Source: Pachyseris speciosa (taxonomy: Eukaryota > Cnidaria > Anthozoa > Scleractinia > Pachyseridae). Taken from it: a stretch of DNA of 64,000 bases. Where the stretch lies: contig JAEMWC010001397.1 in NCBI GenBank assembly GCA_016490735.1, forward strand, positions 81,001 to 145,000. The letters run 5' to 3'. The position numbers were made by a program, and so were the translations under genes. Shown in pieces: positions 54,293-64,000 of this stretch (position 1 is the first letter of the stretch; the number at the start of each line of letters is the position of its first letter). Below the pieces are notes generated by a model. That model saw only the letters and a list, made by a program, of their open reading frames with translations. It searched no databases and was not told where the DNA came from.

Positions 54293-54706
54293 GGAGCAAT
54301 TTCCCAAAAAGTTCGGGATAAGGTATATGACACATACAAAAACGATCTATCTAAGAAGAGAGAATATGATACTGGGATCCTTAAATGGAAAACGAGGTGC
54401 CGAATTCTCCTCCTGGTGAGAGCCCGGCGACCCTAACAGAAACCCTTGGGAGCGCAAATCCAGTCCTCTAACCAAACGTAACTGCAGTACTCACCATTCT
54501 TCTCACAATGCTCTTTTCAACGGCCGCCCGGGAACGCTCTAGCAGTTCGATGCTCAGATCCCGGTCCCGGTAATCCCGGTAAGAACCTACCTGCGTGCCA
54601 CCATGAAAACGGAACGGCTGTCTTCCCTTGCTCTGATGCATGCGTACCGGGAAATGACCATAGACCTGGCTGTGGCCCGTGATTTTTGGGACAGAAAGAA
54701 CAGGCT
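54293..54706. other. No gene seen
   Basis: A short ATG frame at 54603 reads through into the following MITE and has no recognisable content. Confidence 0.4.
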
Positions 54707-54708
54707 CC

Positions 54709-55101
54709 TTAAAGGAGCACTGTCACCGGTATTTTTGCTGCTTTTTGGTTCAATTCTGCCAAAATTACTACCTTTTTCCTGTTATCGTGCAAAAAATGCT
54801 CCTACAGAATCAGCAATATGAATTCTAATGAAATTTTAGCAGGGAGAGCTAACCATAATAATTTTTTTGATGATTTTTCAATGCATCACTTGAAATTTTT
54901 GAAAAAACTGGCAAGTTTTTTCAAATTTCAATCCATTTCCATCCTCGTCATCTTAGATGGAATACAGGCGTTTACAGTGTCAATGCAGTACTAATGTCGT
55001 TGGCAACAAAACTAGACAATTATTTTAAGGCTTCCACTGATGCATTGGCAGTTTTAAGCCTTTTGAAGTGATGGTACAATAGCGTGACACTGCCCCTTTA
55101 A
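54709..55101. repeat. MITE with CTTAAAGG ends
   Basis: TTAAAGGAGCACTGTCAC at about 54709 is mirrored by GTGACACTGCCCCTTTAA ending at 55101. The interior is AT-rich and non-coding. Confidence 0.7.
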
Positions 55102-55722
55102 GGTAATTCCCCTGAAAAGTATGTACTATTAAGATTTTTTTCAAACTTGGCATAATTGATATCCATGCATAGGACATTGAAAAAATGCAATAAAAAGATG
55201 GGGTCACCATGCCTCTTTTCGCCCTGCATGCCTATTTTTCTGAGCGATTTTACGGAGTTGCTCGAGAAATGAACAACCGAAAAAAAATTGTTATTATGTA
55301 GCAAAAAATTTGAATAGTATTGATACCCAGAGCCTAATTGTGTGTCTGGGCTATAATCTTTCAGTATACCGATTTCAAATTGCCCGATCTTGTAAATAAT
55401 GTAAGAAAAGTGGTCCACTGCGTCATCATGTCATACTCCTCCCTGGCTCCAAATGCAGAGTTTCACGTCATTTATATGGAAATAATCCAACTTCTACTAT
55501 TAAACTTTTTTTCTCCTTAAAATATGTTTTTCGTGTGCCTATTAGAAGTAAATAACACCAATAAAAAAGGGTGGTCACCGTGCTCGTTTCTTTGCAACAC
55601 GACGACAAAGGGAAAAGCTCATTGTCAAGGCAAATACACTGTTTCTATTGTGCGCGCGCGTCAAATGACACCATAAATTATGCGTAGTAAGGATGCGCCA
55701 TGCAATTGAGAGGAATCACCTT
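55101..55722. repeat. MITE with AAGGTAATTCC ends
   Basis: AAGGTAATTCCCCTGAAAAG at 55100 and GAGGAATCACCTT ending at 55722 are inverted. It directly abuts the previous MITE. No transposase is visible. Confidence 0.55.
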
Positions 55723-55833
55723 AACTTTGGGTTTCCATAGAACTCCATAGGGATCCATAGAAATCAACAGAACTCTATTTTTTGTCGAACAAAATATTGT
55801 CAAGATACGGTGACATTTTTTCAGAAACTACTT

Positions 55834-55865
<32 letters not shown>

Positions 55866-56689
55866 AAAATGGCTAGCGGTATTGCCCGTGGGCGCGCACG
55901 ACGACGACGACGACGTCACCCAATAATTAATAATATCCTAATAATAATCATAATAATCCAACATGGCGGCCAACATGGCGGACATACTCCAGCTGATCGC
56001 CTAGTTTACAGCGTACATCTTTGATATAGGGTATCCGTGTCATAACCAATTGACAGGTGTCAAAACAAGGTTTCCGCTGACCAGTATCACGTGACCATGT
56101 CGCAGGCTCAATTCTAGAATTCATCGAGGCCAGCTGTTTTTTTTTTGGAGTTGACAGCTGACCAGGTTATGGTTTTCGATTGGATCGCAGGCTCAAGTCA
56201 GGTTAACCAAAACGAGACACCCAAGCCAAAACGAGGCTTCATTTTTCGCGCGCTTTCTGCGGCTCGAGATTTCAGATTGAGTTGGTTTCTTCATTTTGAG
56301 CAAAACAACTTCATGTCCTTCGAAGTTCTGTCTTTTAATTCGCGTAAAAGGCATAAAAATCAAGAACTACTTAAAAGATACTCCGGAAGGTGAATTTTCA
56401 ACTGATAAAATGGAAGAAGAAACAACAACAACAACAATAATTTTTTACTCAAAACACTTAGAGACATATTTACATACTGCAGTTGGTTAAAAAAATAGAT
56501 ATGCTTAAAGTTGAGCCAGGAGGATAAAAGAACCTTGCGGTTTTCGATTTATTCTCCTGCCTTTTAAGTGCAAAACAAAATAAGATTAAAGGATTGAAAG
56601 AGATGAGTAAATAAAGTGCAAACACAAGGAGAAAGACCGAACCATATGAGCAGTGGATATTCAAAGGAGTTAAATGTTCAAAATGTTAG
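55723..56689. other. Repeat-like stretch, no gene seen
   Basis: It contains CCATAG direct repeats near 55735-55765, a GACGAC run near 55900 and paired AACATGGCGG motifs. No coding frame is supported. Confidence 0.45.
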
Positions 56690-57013
56690 TTATCTCATGG
56701 AATTTTCGAGTTGTTCAGAGAAGAGGTATAGCTTAATTTGTTTGGAAAATTGATACACATTAAGATTTTTCAAATAAGAAGGAATATTATGCCAAAAGAT
56801 GGAAGCCATATAGGATATAGTTTGTTTCCCAGTGTTTGTTCTGACTCGTGGTTTGTAGAGATTATGACCCACGGCGTATCTAGTATAATAAGTATGTAAA
56901 CTACTAGCGTACTGGAAGAAATCGGCATGGAAAACGTTTGGAAGAAGGTTCTTATGCCACAAGTGAGTAAATCTTAATGCATGTAAACGGTAAACATTGT
57001 TCACTGTGAGAAG

Positions 57014-58520
57014 TTATAAAAGGTTTATTAAAGGGGCAGCGCTATCGGTTTGTTCACCGAAAGCTCTTGCAAAAAATATTAATCTATTGGCATGGTTTTG
57101 CTTGGTCTGCACTTTTTGTATATAGGTTTTGTAAGTGCTTCCCCAAGCTAATATAGCATATGAAATATAAGGATATATAAGGCTATAGTAGATTTGTTTT
57201 AATTGAGAAAGTGTTAGGTAGTGTCTTAATTTAGAAATTATTCCAAGGTTTCGAGACGTTCGTGAACAGACATATGCGATATGGTACTTGAAAGAGACTG
57301 TTTCGTCAAGCATCACGCCCAAGTATTTAATGCGATCTTTTCTTTCCAAAGAATGGTTCGTACCATTTGATCTTTGCATGTTGATTATAAATTCATGATT
57401 TCTTTTCCTAAATGATTTTGTAATCATATAGTTTGTTTTAGACAAATTTATTGATAATTTGTTAATATCGCACCAGTCTTTCACTTTTTTAAGCTCGGCA
57501 TTAATTAAAGTTTCAAGACTTTTTGCTTCATGAGATGAGGCAAATATATTTGTATCATCTGCAAATATCCTAAACGTGAGAGCCTTTGAACTATTAGGTA
57601 AATCATTGATGTAAATTAAAAAAAGCACGGGCCCTAACGAGCTTCCCTGTGGTACACCACAAGATACAGTTTCCATTGAAGAGAGATAATTTCCTAATGA
57701 AGTGTATTGTTTTCTATTAGTAAGATAACTCGGAAAAAAGTTGAAGTGGTAAACCTCTGATTCCATAAGATTCCAGTTTAGTCAACAATATTTTGTGGTT
57801 AACGGTATCGAAAGCTTTAGAGAAATGTAGAAACACCCCACAAGAATACATGTTGTTATCTACGGCTTTACGTAAATTCTCAGCAATTTCTGTTATCGCT
57901 TGAGAAGTGGAATGACCCTTTCTAAATCCAAACTGGAATTCGTTTAGAATCTTTTCCTTCTCTAGATAACTAACAAGTTGCTTACAGATAAGCTTTTCAA
58001 AAATTTGGGCAAGAGCAGACAACGTAGAAATCGGGCGATAATTTGAGGGGTCGGTTTCTTCTCCCAAATTGTCAACAGGCGTTACTTTTGAAATCTTAAA
58101 AATGTCTGGGAAGACACCTTGAAGTAAAGAGTGATTGAAAACTATCATTAATGCGTCATTTATGTAATCATCCGCAAGCTTTATACATGTCCGTGGAATG
58201 CCAATGGATGATTTGTTAGTTTTTAAACTCATTAATTCATCATAAACTTCGTGGGAATGTATAGCACGAAACATAAAACTATTTAAAAATGACTGTTTGA
58301 TATAAATAGTAGGGTTTGTATTAGTAGGTGGTAGTTGGTCAGCAAGCTTATTTCCTATGTTAATAAAGTAGCTATTTGGTTGCTCACAAATACTTGCTTT
58401 GTCCGTGTAAAATGTATTGTTACAGAATAATCTGTTAACAGTTTTTAAGGAGTTGGTCTTTTTCCTATTAATTAGAGTTCCAATGAGTTTCCATGTGGCC
58501 TTCATATTTTCTTTGCTCAT
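57014..58520 (-). pseudogene. LINE reverse transcriptase, two overlapping frames
   Basis: 58520-57717 carries the fingers and palm up to FSKAFDTVNHKILLTKLESY. 57766-57014 carries CGVPQGSSLGPVLFLIYIND and FADDT, then LSINLSKTNYMI and the thumb. The frame shifts once in the 50-bp overlap. Substitutions such as LHFSKAFD for the usual acidic LDFSKAFD motif weaken the first catalytic Asp position. Confidence 0.88.
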
Positions 58521-58704
58521 CTCAAATTGATTTGTTAAGTAATTCTTTTTAGCGGCTTTTATAACTCTAGATAACTTATTTTTGTATGCCTTATGCTCTT
58601 TAATTTTGCGTGGGGCATTACTTAGGTAGTGCGATTTGAAAAGCCTTTTTTTTTTTTATTGATTTAAGAATAGCTTTTGAGATCCGAGGTTTATTAAGCT
58701 GCCT

Positions 58705-59409
58705 TTACTTTTGTTTCGAGGCTTTTGGCAGTGGGGCGTGCTTGTTTGATATTAACCGAAGCTTTTCTACTATGTTGTTCATACTTTTGTTGACATCCTC
58801 TGTGATAAGACCCATGAAGTCAATAGATATTTCTTCCAGAAAATGATCTTTGCGAAAATTCGAGAAGTCTCTAAAATATTTAGGCTCGTTCGATGTAGGC
58901 ATAGTGTTAGCTAAAGAGCAAAAGGTAGGTAAATGATCAGAAATATCAGCTAAACATATACCCGATTTAATGACTTTCTCGGGGGAGTTCGTATAGATAT
59001 GATCAATAAGGGTAGAGGTGTGGTAAGTTATTCTGGTAGCTTTAGTTATCAATGGAAGATATCCTAGGTCAAGTAGCATATCCACGTATTCTGATGTTTG
59101 TTTGTCATCATTATATTTAAAAAAATCTACGTTAAGGTCCCCAAGGACTAGGACTTCATGCCCCTTGGTGTTCAATTGTTCTAGTTGTTTTCTTAAGGTT
59201 TCTCGAAAGAATTCTAGATTACCTTTTGGATGCCTATAGACGCAGCCAACCAAAACGTTCTTTTGACGCTCACGTATTATCTCTATCCAGCAAGATTCAA
59301 TTCCGTCACGTGAAATGTCAAGATCTCGCCTTCTTGAAAAGACTAATTGATCAGAAATGTATAGACCAACGGCACCTGCTTGAGTTTTACAGTGAGTGCG
59401 TACAAACAA
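58705..59409 (-). pseudogene. LINE APE-type endonuclease fragment
   Basis: 235 codons with GCVYRHP, LGDLNVDFF, LIDHIYTNS and SDHLPTF, the EEP-nuclease motif series. The N-terminal catalytic SETK lies upstream of an in-frame TGA, so the ORF start shown is not genuine. Confidence 0.85.
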
Positions 59410-59760
59410 GTAACCAGGAATATGTCAATTTACGTTAGTGTTAACATTTAGCTTAGTTTCAGAGATTGCTATGATATCCGGCGGGCTTTTCACAGTGATT
59501 AAAATATCGTGCAGGAGAAACAAATTTTTACCTAGGCTTCTACTGTTGCAATGCATAATGGAGAACCCATTTTGATTCGTTGCATCATAAAAATATTTAC
59601 CAGTTTGCTTAATTGTATGATATTTTGATTCTATGTAATTATCTTGATGACATTTTAAAGGGTCGTCCTTATCGGGTGATGCAATAATATCCTTATATAT
59701 TTATGGGATAGTTTATCGGCTGAATGATAAAGCCAAGCACCCGAAGCTTTCAAAAATTCA

Positions 59761-60142
59761 TCTTTATCTAAATTGTAAATTGGACGCTATATCTTCATTA
59801 ATAATGAAAAATATGATTATAGAAATATCCCAGACTACTTAACATAACTTTATTTTTCTTAATATTTTCCTTACCTTATTGCTTTGTTCTTAACTAGAAA
59901 TAATCTATCGTATGCAAATTTCTACTAAATGGCAAACGAGCTCGATTCATTCACACTAGCAACCAATCCTGCTGGGACTCAAATCAACAATGAGTTATTT
60001 TTATGTGTTGTAATTCACACTTTGTTATATGTATTTCGCCTGTTCAAAACTACAAACATCGCGCTTGGTTGTAATAACTACGATAACTATAGTATGCTCT
60101 TATGCCATGGTTTCCAATAGATAACTTTCTTCTTTTCTTTTA
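59761..60142. other. Spacer between two LINEs, no gene seen
   Basis: An AT-rich stretch. It may include the 5' UTR of the downstream LINE, whose ATG is at 60143 after a C/T-rich TTTCTTCTTTTCTTTTA tract. Confidence 0.4.
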
Positions 60143-60409
60143 ATGGATCTAAAAGTATGTTCCCTTAATGTGAGGGGTCTTGGCGACCGGTTAAAAAGAC
60201 GGGAAATGTTTAATTGGCTAAGAAAGAAAAACTATTCAGTTTACATGCTTCAAGAAGTGCACTGCTCGGAAAACGCAATTCCTGTATGGTCTGCCGAATG
60301 GGGATATAAAACTCTTTTTAGCTTGTTGTACCAGCGGTAGAGGAGGAGTCACTATTTTATTCAATAATAATTTCAACCTCCAACTCCAACGAACATACTC
60401 GGACTCTAA

Positions 60410-61119
60410 AGCCCTGGTCAAACGGCGCATGATAGTCGATGATAGTTGATGATAGTCGATGATAGTTGAAGCGCGCGCTTCCGTTTGACCACCAACTATC
60501 ATGCACCATCATCGACTATCATCAACTATCATTCATTTTGAACTTGTTCAAATTCTTCATGATAGTCGATGATAGTTTTTCTCGTTTGACCACGCGTATG
60601 ATAGTTCATGATAGTTTTTGGTCAGCTGTTTTCCCCGAAAATCGGCGGGCTCGTTTAAAATGGCCGCCAAAAGTTCCTCGCGAGGCTCAGCTGCAGCTTC
60701 AGAAATACGTGTTTATATCCAAGATGATAATCATGACAACGAAAACATTGGAAGACCAAGATAACATAGAAAAGATACCTTCTGAAGAAAGTGTCAACTC
60801 GCAAGAATTAGAAGAGATACCGCATCCCTCCAACAAATCGATTACTATTAAACAAGCTGTCGCCCTCTTTCGTCGCGATAATTCATACTTCTACAAGTTT
60901 GTCTCTCGCGAAGCCATTTTAGTGCTCATATTTTACGCGGAAAGAGTCTGGAACTAACTGCTCGCGTGACCTTTGCTCGCGCGACTGCCGGTGAACTATC
61001 ATCAACTATCATCGACTATCATGCGCCGTTTGACCATGTGAATGATAGTTGGTGATAGTTGATGATAGTTTGGAGAGAATCAACTATCATCGACTATCAT
61101 GCGCCGTTTGACCAGGGCT
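60410..61119. mobile_element. Foldback DNA transposon in a LINE ORF, TSD TAA
   Basis: The ends AGCCCTGGTCAAACGGCGCA (60410) are repeated inverted (ending 61119) over about 40 bp. The target duplication is TAA at 60407-60409 and 61120-61122. The interior is rich in ATGATAGTCGATGATAGT repeats in both orientations. The TAA target suggests a PIF/Harbinger-mobilised MITE. LINE coding sequence resumes directly after it (NGRFIICDI), so it inserted into a once-intact ORF. Confidence 0.92.
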
Positions 61120-62231
61120 TAATGGAAGATTTATCATCTGCGACATTATAGCAGATAACAAATCCGTGACGATGGCTGTGCTCTATGCACCTAATGACGA
61201 TGATCCAAGTTTCTTTCTGAATTTCTTTGATCATTTAAATGATTTTAAATGTGACGAGTTAATAATCGGAGGAGATTTCAACCTGGTTTTGGACCTAGAC
61301 ATTGATAAAAAAAGGCGGTCTCGCTAAAACACATGCGGAATCAGTGAAAACACTAAACGATTTCTGCGCTCAATTTGATCTACTAGACGCATGGAGAATA
61401 TTGAATCCGGACACCCACAGATATACTTGGCGGCGCAAACGGCCAGACATCCACTGTCGTTTAGACTTCTTCCTTGTTACTCAAAGCCTAATGTGCAACA
61501 TTACGTCCGCTAATATATCAATTGGATATAAAACAGATCACTCCCTAATAGAAATCAGAGTCGCTACCCACTCGAATACGAGAGGCCCTGGTTTCTGGAA
61601 ACTCAACACTTCGCTCCTAACAGAAATGGATTATATAAACCAAATACGAGCTGTAATTAAAGACACACAGGAAAAATACCAAAATGATAGTTTCGTCAAT
61701 GATGCTCTTATGTCGGAAATGGTAAAGCTAAATATAAGAAAACAGTCTCTACGATACTCAACTATAAAAAAAGCAAAAATATCACGACGTGAAGAAGAGC
61801 TTGAGAAAGAAATCAATAACCTGCAATGTTTTATCGAATCCAATAACTTGAAGGAAAAAGATAAGAAAGATACTTTAAACGCTCTAAACACCCAAAAATT
61901 AGAACTGGAGAAAATAATTGAATATCGAACGAAAGGCTCAATTTTGAGAGCAAGATGCAGATGGCATAATGAAGGTGAAAAAAATACAAAATACTTTCTT
62001 AATCTAGAGAAACGGCATTACAACCAAAGAGCAATAAGCCAATTAGAACTAGGAAACGAAAATTTCGTCACCACAGACAAAGAAATTTTAAAGTGCACCT
62101 CACCCCAAAATATTTGAAACTGTTCGAAACGCATTGTGCCTTTTAGCGCTTTTCTAAACCAAATCTTGACTTTTTATAGGCTGTAAAAGATTCGAATTCT
62201 AACCATCATCTGTTTCACGACCGAGTCATAA

Positions 62232-62346
62232 GAGGCATGGGTCTATTCCCGATTTAACGTCACAAACTGATTTGCATCGCGGTAAGTCTTTGTAAACATG
62301 CATGCAAATCAGTTTGTGACGTCAAACCGGGAATAGACCCATGCCC
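62232..62346. repeat. Palindromic MITE at the reverse-transcriptase deletion
   Basis: GGCATGGGTCTATTCCCG (62233) and CGGGAATAGACCCATGCC (to 62344) are inverted, with TTGACGTCACAAACTGATTTG-like arms and a short loop. It sits inside the stretch where the LINE reverse transcriptase is missing. Confidence 0.8.
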
Positions 62347-62580
62347 CTTCTGACAACAGGAAAACGGAGGCTCTGTGGGTCGGTGCAAACATTGGAAAGG
62401 AAGAAAATCTCAACCCGGAAAAAGGTTTTAAATGGGTAAAAGACAAAGTTAGAGCTTTAGGGATATGGCTGTCGACCAACCCTGAAACTACTAAAGAGGT
62501 TAACTACAGCGAAAAACTAACTAAGGTAAGAAATAGCTTAAGCTGCTGGGAATTGCGCCGTCTAACCTTACTGGGTAAAA

Positions 62581-63864
62581 TTGCCATACTTAAAAGCCTT
62601 ATTGCCTCCCGACTTGTTCAGTTATGTTTTGTCACCTTTGCCAACAAACCACTGCGCTATAGAAGAGATAAATAGTATGTTCTTCAACTTCCTATGGGAT
62701 GGTAAAGGTGACAAAATAAAGCGCGATATTATGATTAGCGACTACAGCAATGGAGGGCTAAGAATGATTGACATTAAACTATTCAACAAAGCTCTCAAGT
62801 CAAGTTGGATAACAAAATATTTAGACTCAGAAAATCATGGAAAATGGAAACTTTTTTTTGATCTGGAATTACAACGTTTTGGTGGTGAGGAAATTTTTCG
62901 AGGCAACCTTAGCAAAGAAGATTTATCAAAATACTTCAAAATATCGGATACCTTTATTTCAGAAATACTACGAATCTGGACGGACATTAAATATGAGGCT
63001 AACATTTTCTCCATTGAGCAGCTAAAAGCGCAAAACCTCTGGCAAAACTCTCTTATACGAGTCGGAAACAAACCCATACACTATAGATCATGGTCTTCAA
63101 AAGGAGTTAGAAACGTGGGTCATATGATGAAAGATACGAGGAATTTTTTATCTTTTTTAGACTTTACAGAACGTTTCAATATCAAAACAAATTTTCTTAC
63201 TTTCCAAGGAGTGATATCAGCGATTAAAGCCTTATGGAAAAGCAACAAAGAAACCCTACACAGTGTTACCACCAACTACGAAACTTTCACTAATACTTTT
63301 TTAAAGACAAGACAACCAAACAGACTAGCATATAAAATTCTCGTTGGCAAAAAGCAGAAAAAACCGATCGAAGCTCAAAGAAAATGGGTCACGGACTGCA
63401 AACTCGAAACCCAAGAAAACATTGATTGGGACACAGTGTACCGATCATCTTTTCTGTGTACAAGGATCTCAAAACTAATTGTCTTCCAATTTAAGCTACT
63501 ACACAGGAGATTAGCGACTAATAGTTTTTTAACAAAAATAAACCTACAGGATAATGAGCAGTGCACTTTTTGTCAAAATGATACGGAGTCTCTGATTCAC
63601 CTCTTCTGGACTTGTAACGTATCCACTCTTTTCTGGCAAGATTTTAAGCAATGGGCAGTTAATCGTGGAGAGCTTTCAACTACTATTAATCTAACGGCAT
63701 ATCTAGTATTAGGTTTGAATCCAAACAAGAACAAGAGAGTAGACTTCTACTTTTTGATCGCCAGATTTTTTCTCTGGAAAGGCAAAACACGTAATACTTC
63801 CCCCAAAATAGAAAATTTCTCTCTCTTCCTCTCACATTACGATACACCGAAATCCAACAGTTAA
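62581..63864 (+). pseudogene. LINE ORF2 C-terminal region
   Basis: 427 codons without a stop: the post-thumb region and the zf-RVT knuckle near residue 330 (CTFCQND...HLFWTCN...FW). The first codons are out of frame with the preceding LINE text (WELRRLTLLGKIAILKSLIA at about 62546), so a frameshift lies near 62600. Confidence 0.85.
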
Positions 63865-64000
63865 TTAGTACCACATTGGCAAAACCATGCACATCTTTCC
63901 TTTTTTCTTTCTCTTTCATTTCATCATCAACTGTTTCCTTTTCTTTTTTAGCAATCGTTTAAAAATGGAAAGGTAATGTAATGTAACGTTTTTTTTTTTT

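Larger units (their letters stand above)
56690..59760 (-). mobile_element. CR1/L2-like LINE, decayed
   Basis: On the minus strand the ORF2 order is endonuclease, linker, reverse transcriptase, C-terminal domain. Endonuclease: HCNSRSLGKN upstream with an in-frame TGA near 59420, then CWIEIIRERQKNVLVGCVYR, LVLGDLNVDFFKY and LADISDHLPTF. Reverse transcriptase: DPSNYRPISTLSALAQIFEK, FGFRKGHSTSQAI, CGVPQGSSLGPVLF, and FRIFADDTNIF with the catalytic dyad. The C-terminal part is AGHNLYKPRVRT-like, 57004-56690. Frame changes occur near 58600 (T-run), 57760 and 57010. Confidence 0.88.
60143..63864 (+). mobile_element. Tx1/L1-like LINE, interrupted and internally deleted
   Basis: The endonuclease begins KVCSLNVRGLGDRLKRREMF and MLQEVHC at 60143, is split by the 60410-61119 transposon, then continues IIGGDFNLVLD, RRKRPDIHCRLDFFL and YKTDHSLIEIR. 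From 61302 the frame runs through RGPGFWKLNTSLL and a coiled linker to KYFLNLEKRHYNQRAIS at about 62050. The reverse transcriptase core is missing between about 62105 and 62360. The C-terminal region (62581-63864) resumes with FFNFLWDGKGDKIKRDIM and ends with a zf-RVT motif CTFCQNDTESLIHLFWTC. Confidence 0.9.

Noticed and set aside
54099..54335. 78-codon minus-strand ORF
   Set aside because: It lies across an inverted repeat near the DIRS remnant and has no family pattern.

Overview
The window is nuclear DNA of an animal, most likely an anthozoan cnidarian and probably a stony coral. This is inferred from the spliced genes with GT-AG introns, an innate-immunity receptor made of death-fold, NB-ARC and ZU5/UPA modules, the dense mix of repeats (tRNA-derived SINEs, foldback MITEs, CR1/L2 and Tx1/L1 LINEs, DIRS, PIF/Harbinger), and a large Polinton/Maverick with collagen-like fibres. 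No alignment was possible, so the species is not fixed.

Region 1 (602-26932, + strand): one 13-exon gene. Every proposed exon junction keeps phase, and the chain encodes about 1,775 residues in the order death-fold (DED-like), NB-ARC ATPase, TPR array, charged linker, ZU5, second ZU5-like module, UPA, Death domain. It resembles an NLR/APAF1-type sensor fused to the ankyrin/PIDD/UNC5-type ZU5-UPA-Death tail. Its introns hold SINEs, several foldback elements, a truncated LINE 3' end and a 2.7-kb two-gene PIF/Harbinger transposon.

Region 2 (26933-29601): intergenic, with no gene I can support.

Region 3 (29602-48506): a full-length Polinton of 18,905 bp. It has 121-bp terminal inverted repeats (TIRs), termini AGTAGT...ACTACT and a perfect 6-bp target duplication TTCGAA. 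Contents from left to right: a VLTF3-like late transcription factor, a two-helix membrane protein, a broken small HD-motif protein, two collagen/tail-fibre-like fibres, a packaging ATPase, a broken coiled protein, a frameshifted minor capsid protein, a basic AT-hook protein, the major capsid protein, a pX/pVI-like protein, an adenain-like protease, a small Cys protein, a PLA2 protein, an integrase with its core deleted, a PD-(D/E)XK nuclease, an HNH homing endonuclease, and a broken protein-primed DNA polymerase B. Most virion ORFs are intact, while integrase and polymerase are dead, so this copy is a recent but inactive relic. Many of its genes share a TCTAA...TATATATG signal just before the start codon.

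Region 4 (47667-52311): a 2,173-bp segment covering the Polinton right end and flank is duplicated in tandem. A SINE sits only in the second copy.

Region 5 (52312-64000): retroelement debris. It holds a DIRS-type RNase H/tyrosine-recombinase fragment, MITEs, a minus-strand CR1/L2-like LINE, and a Tx1/L1-like LINE whose ORF is split by a 710-bp TAA-flanked foldback transposon and which has lost most of its reverse transcriptase.
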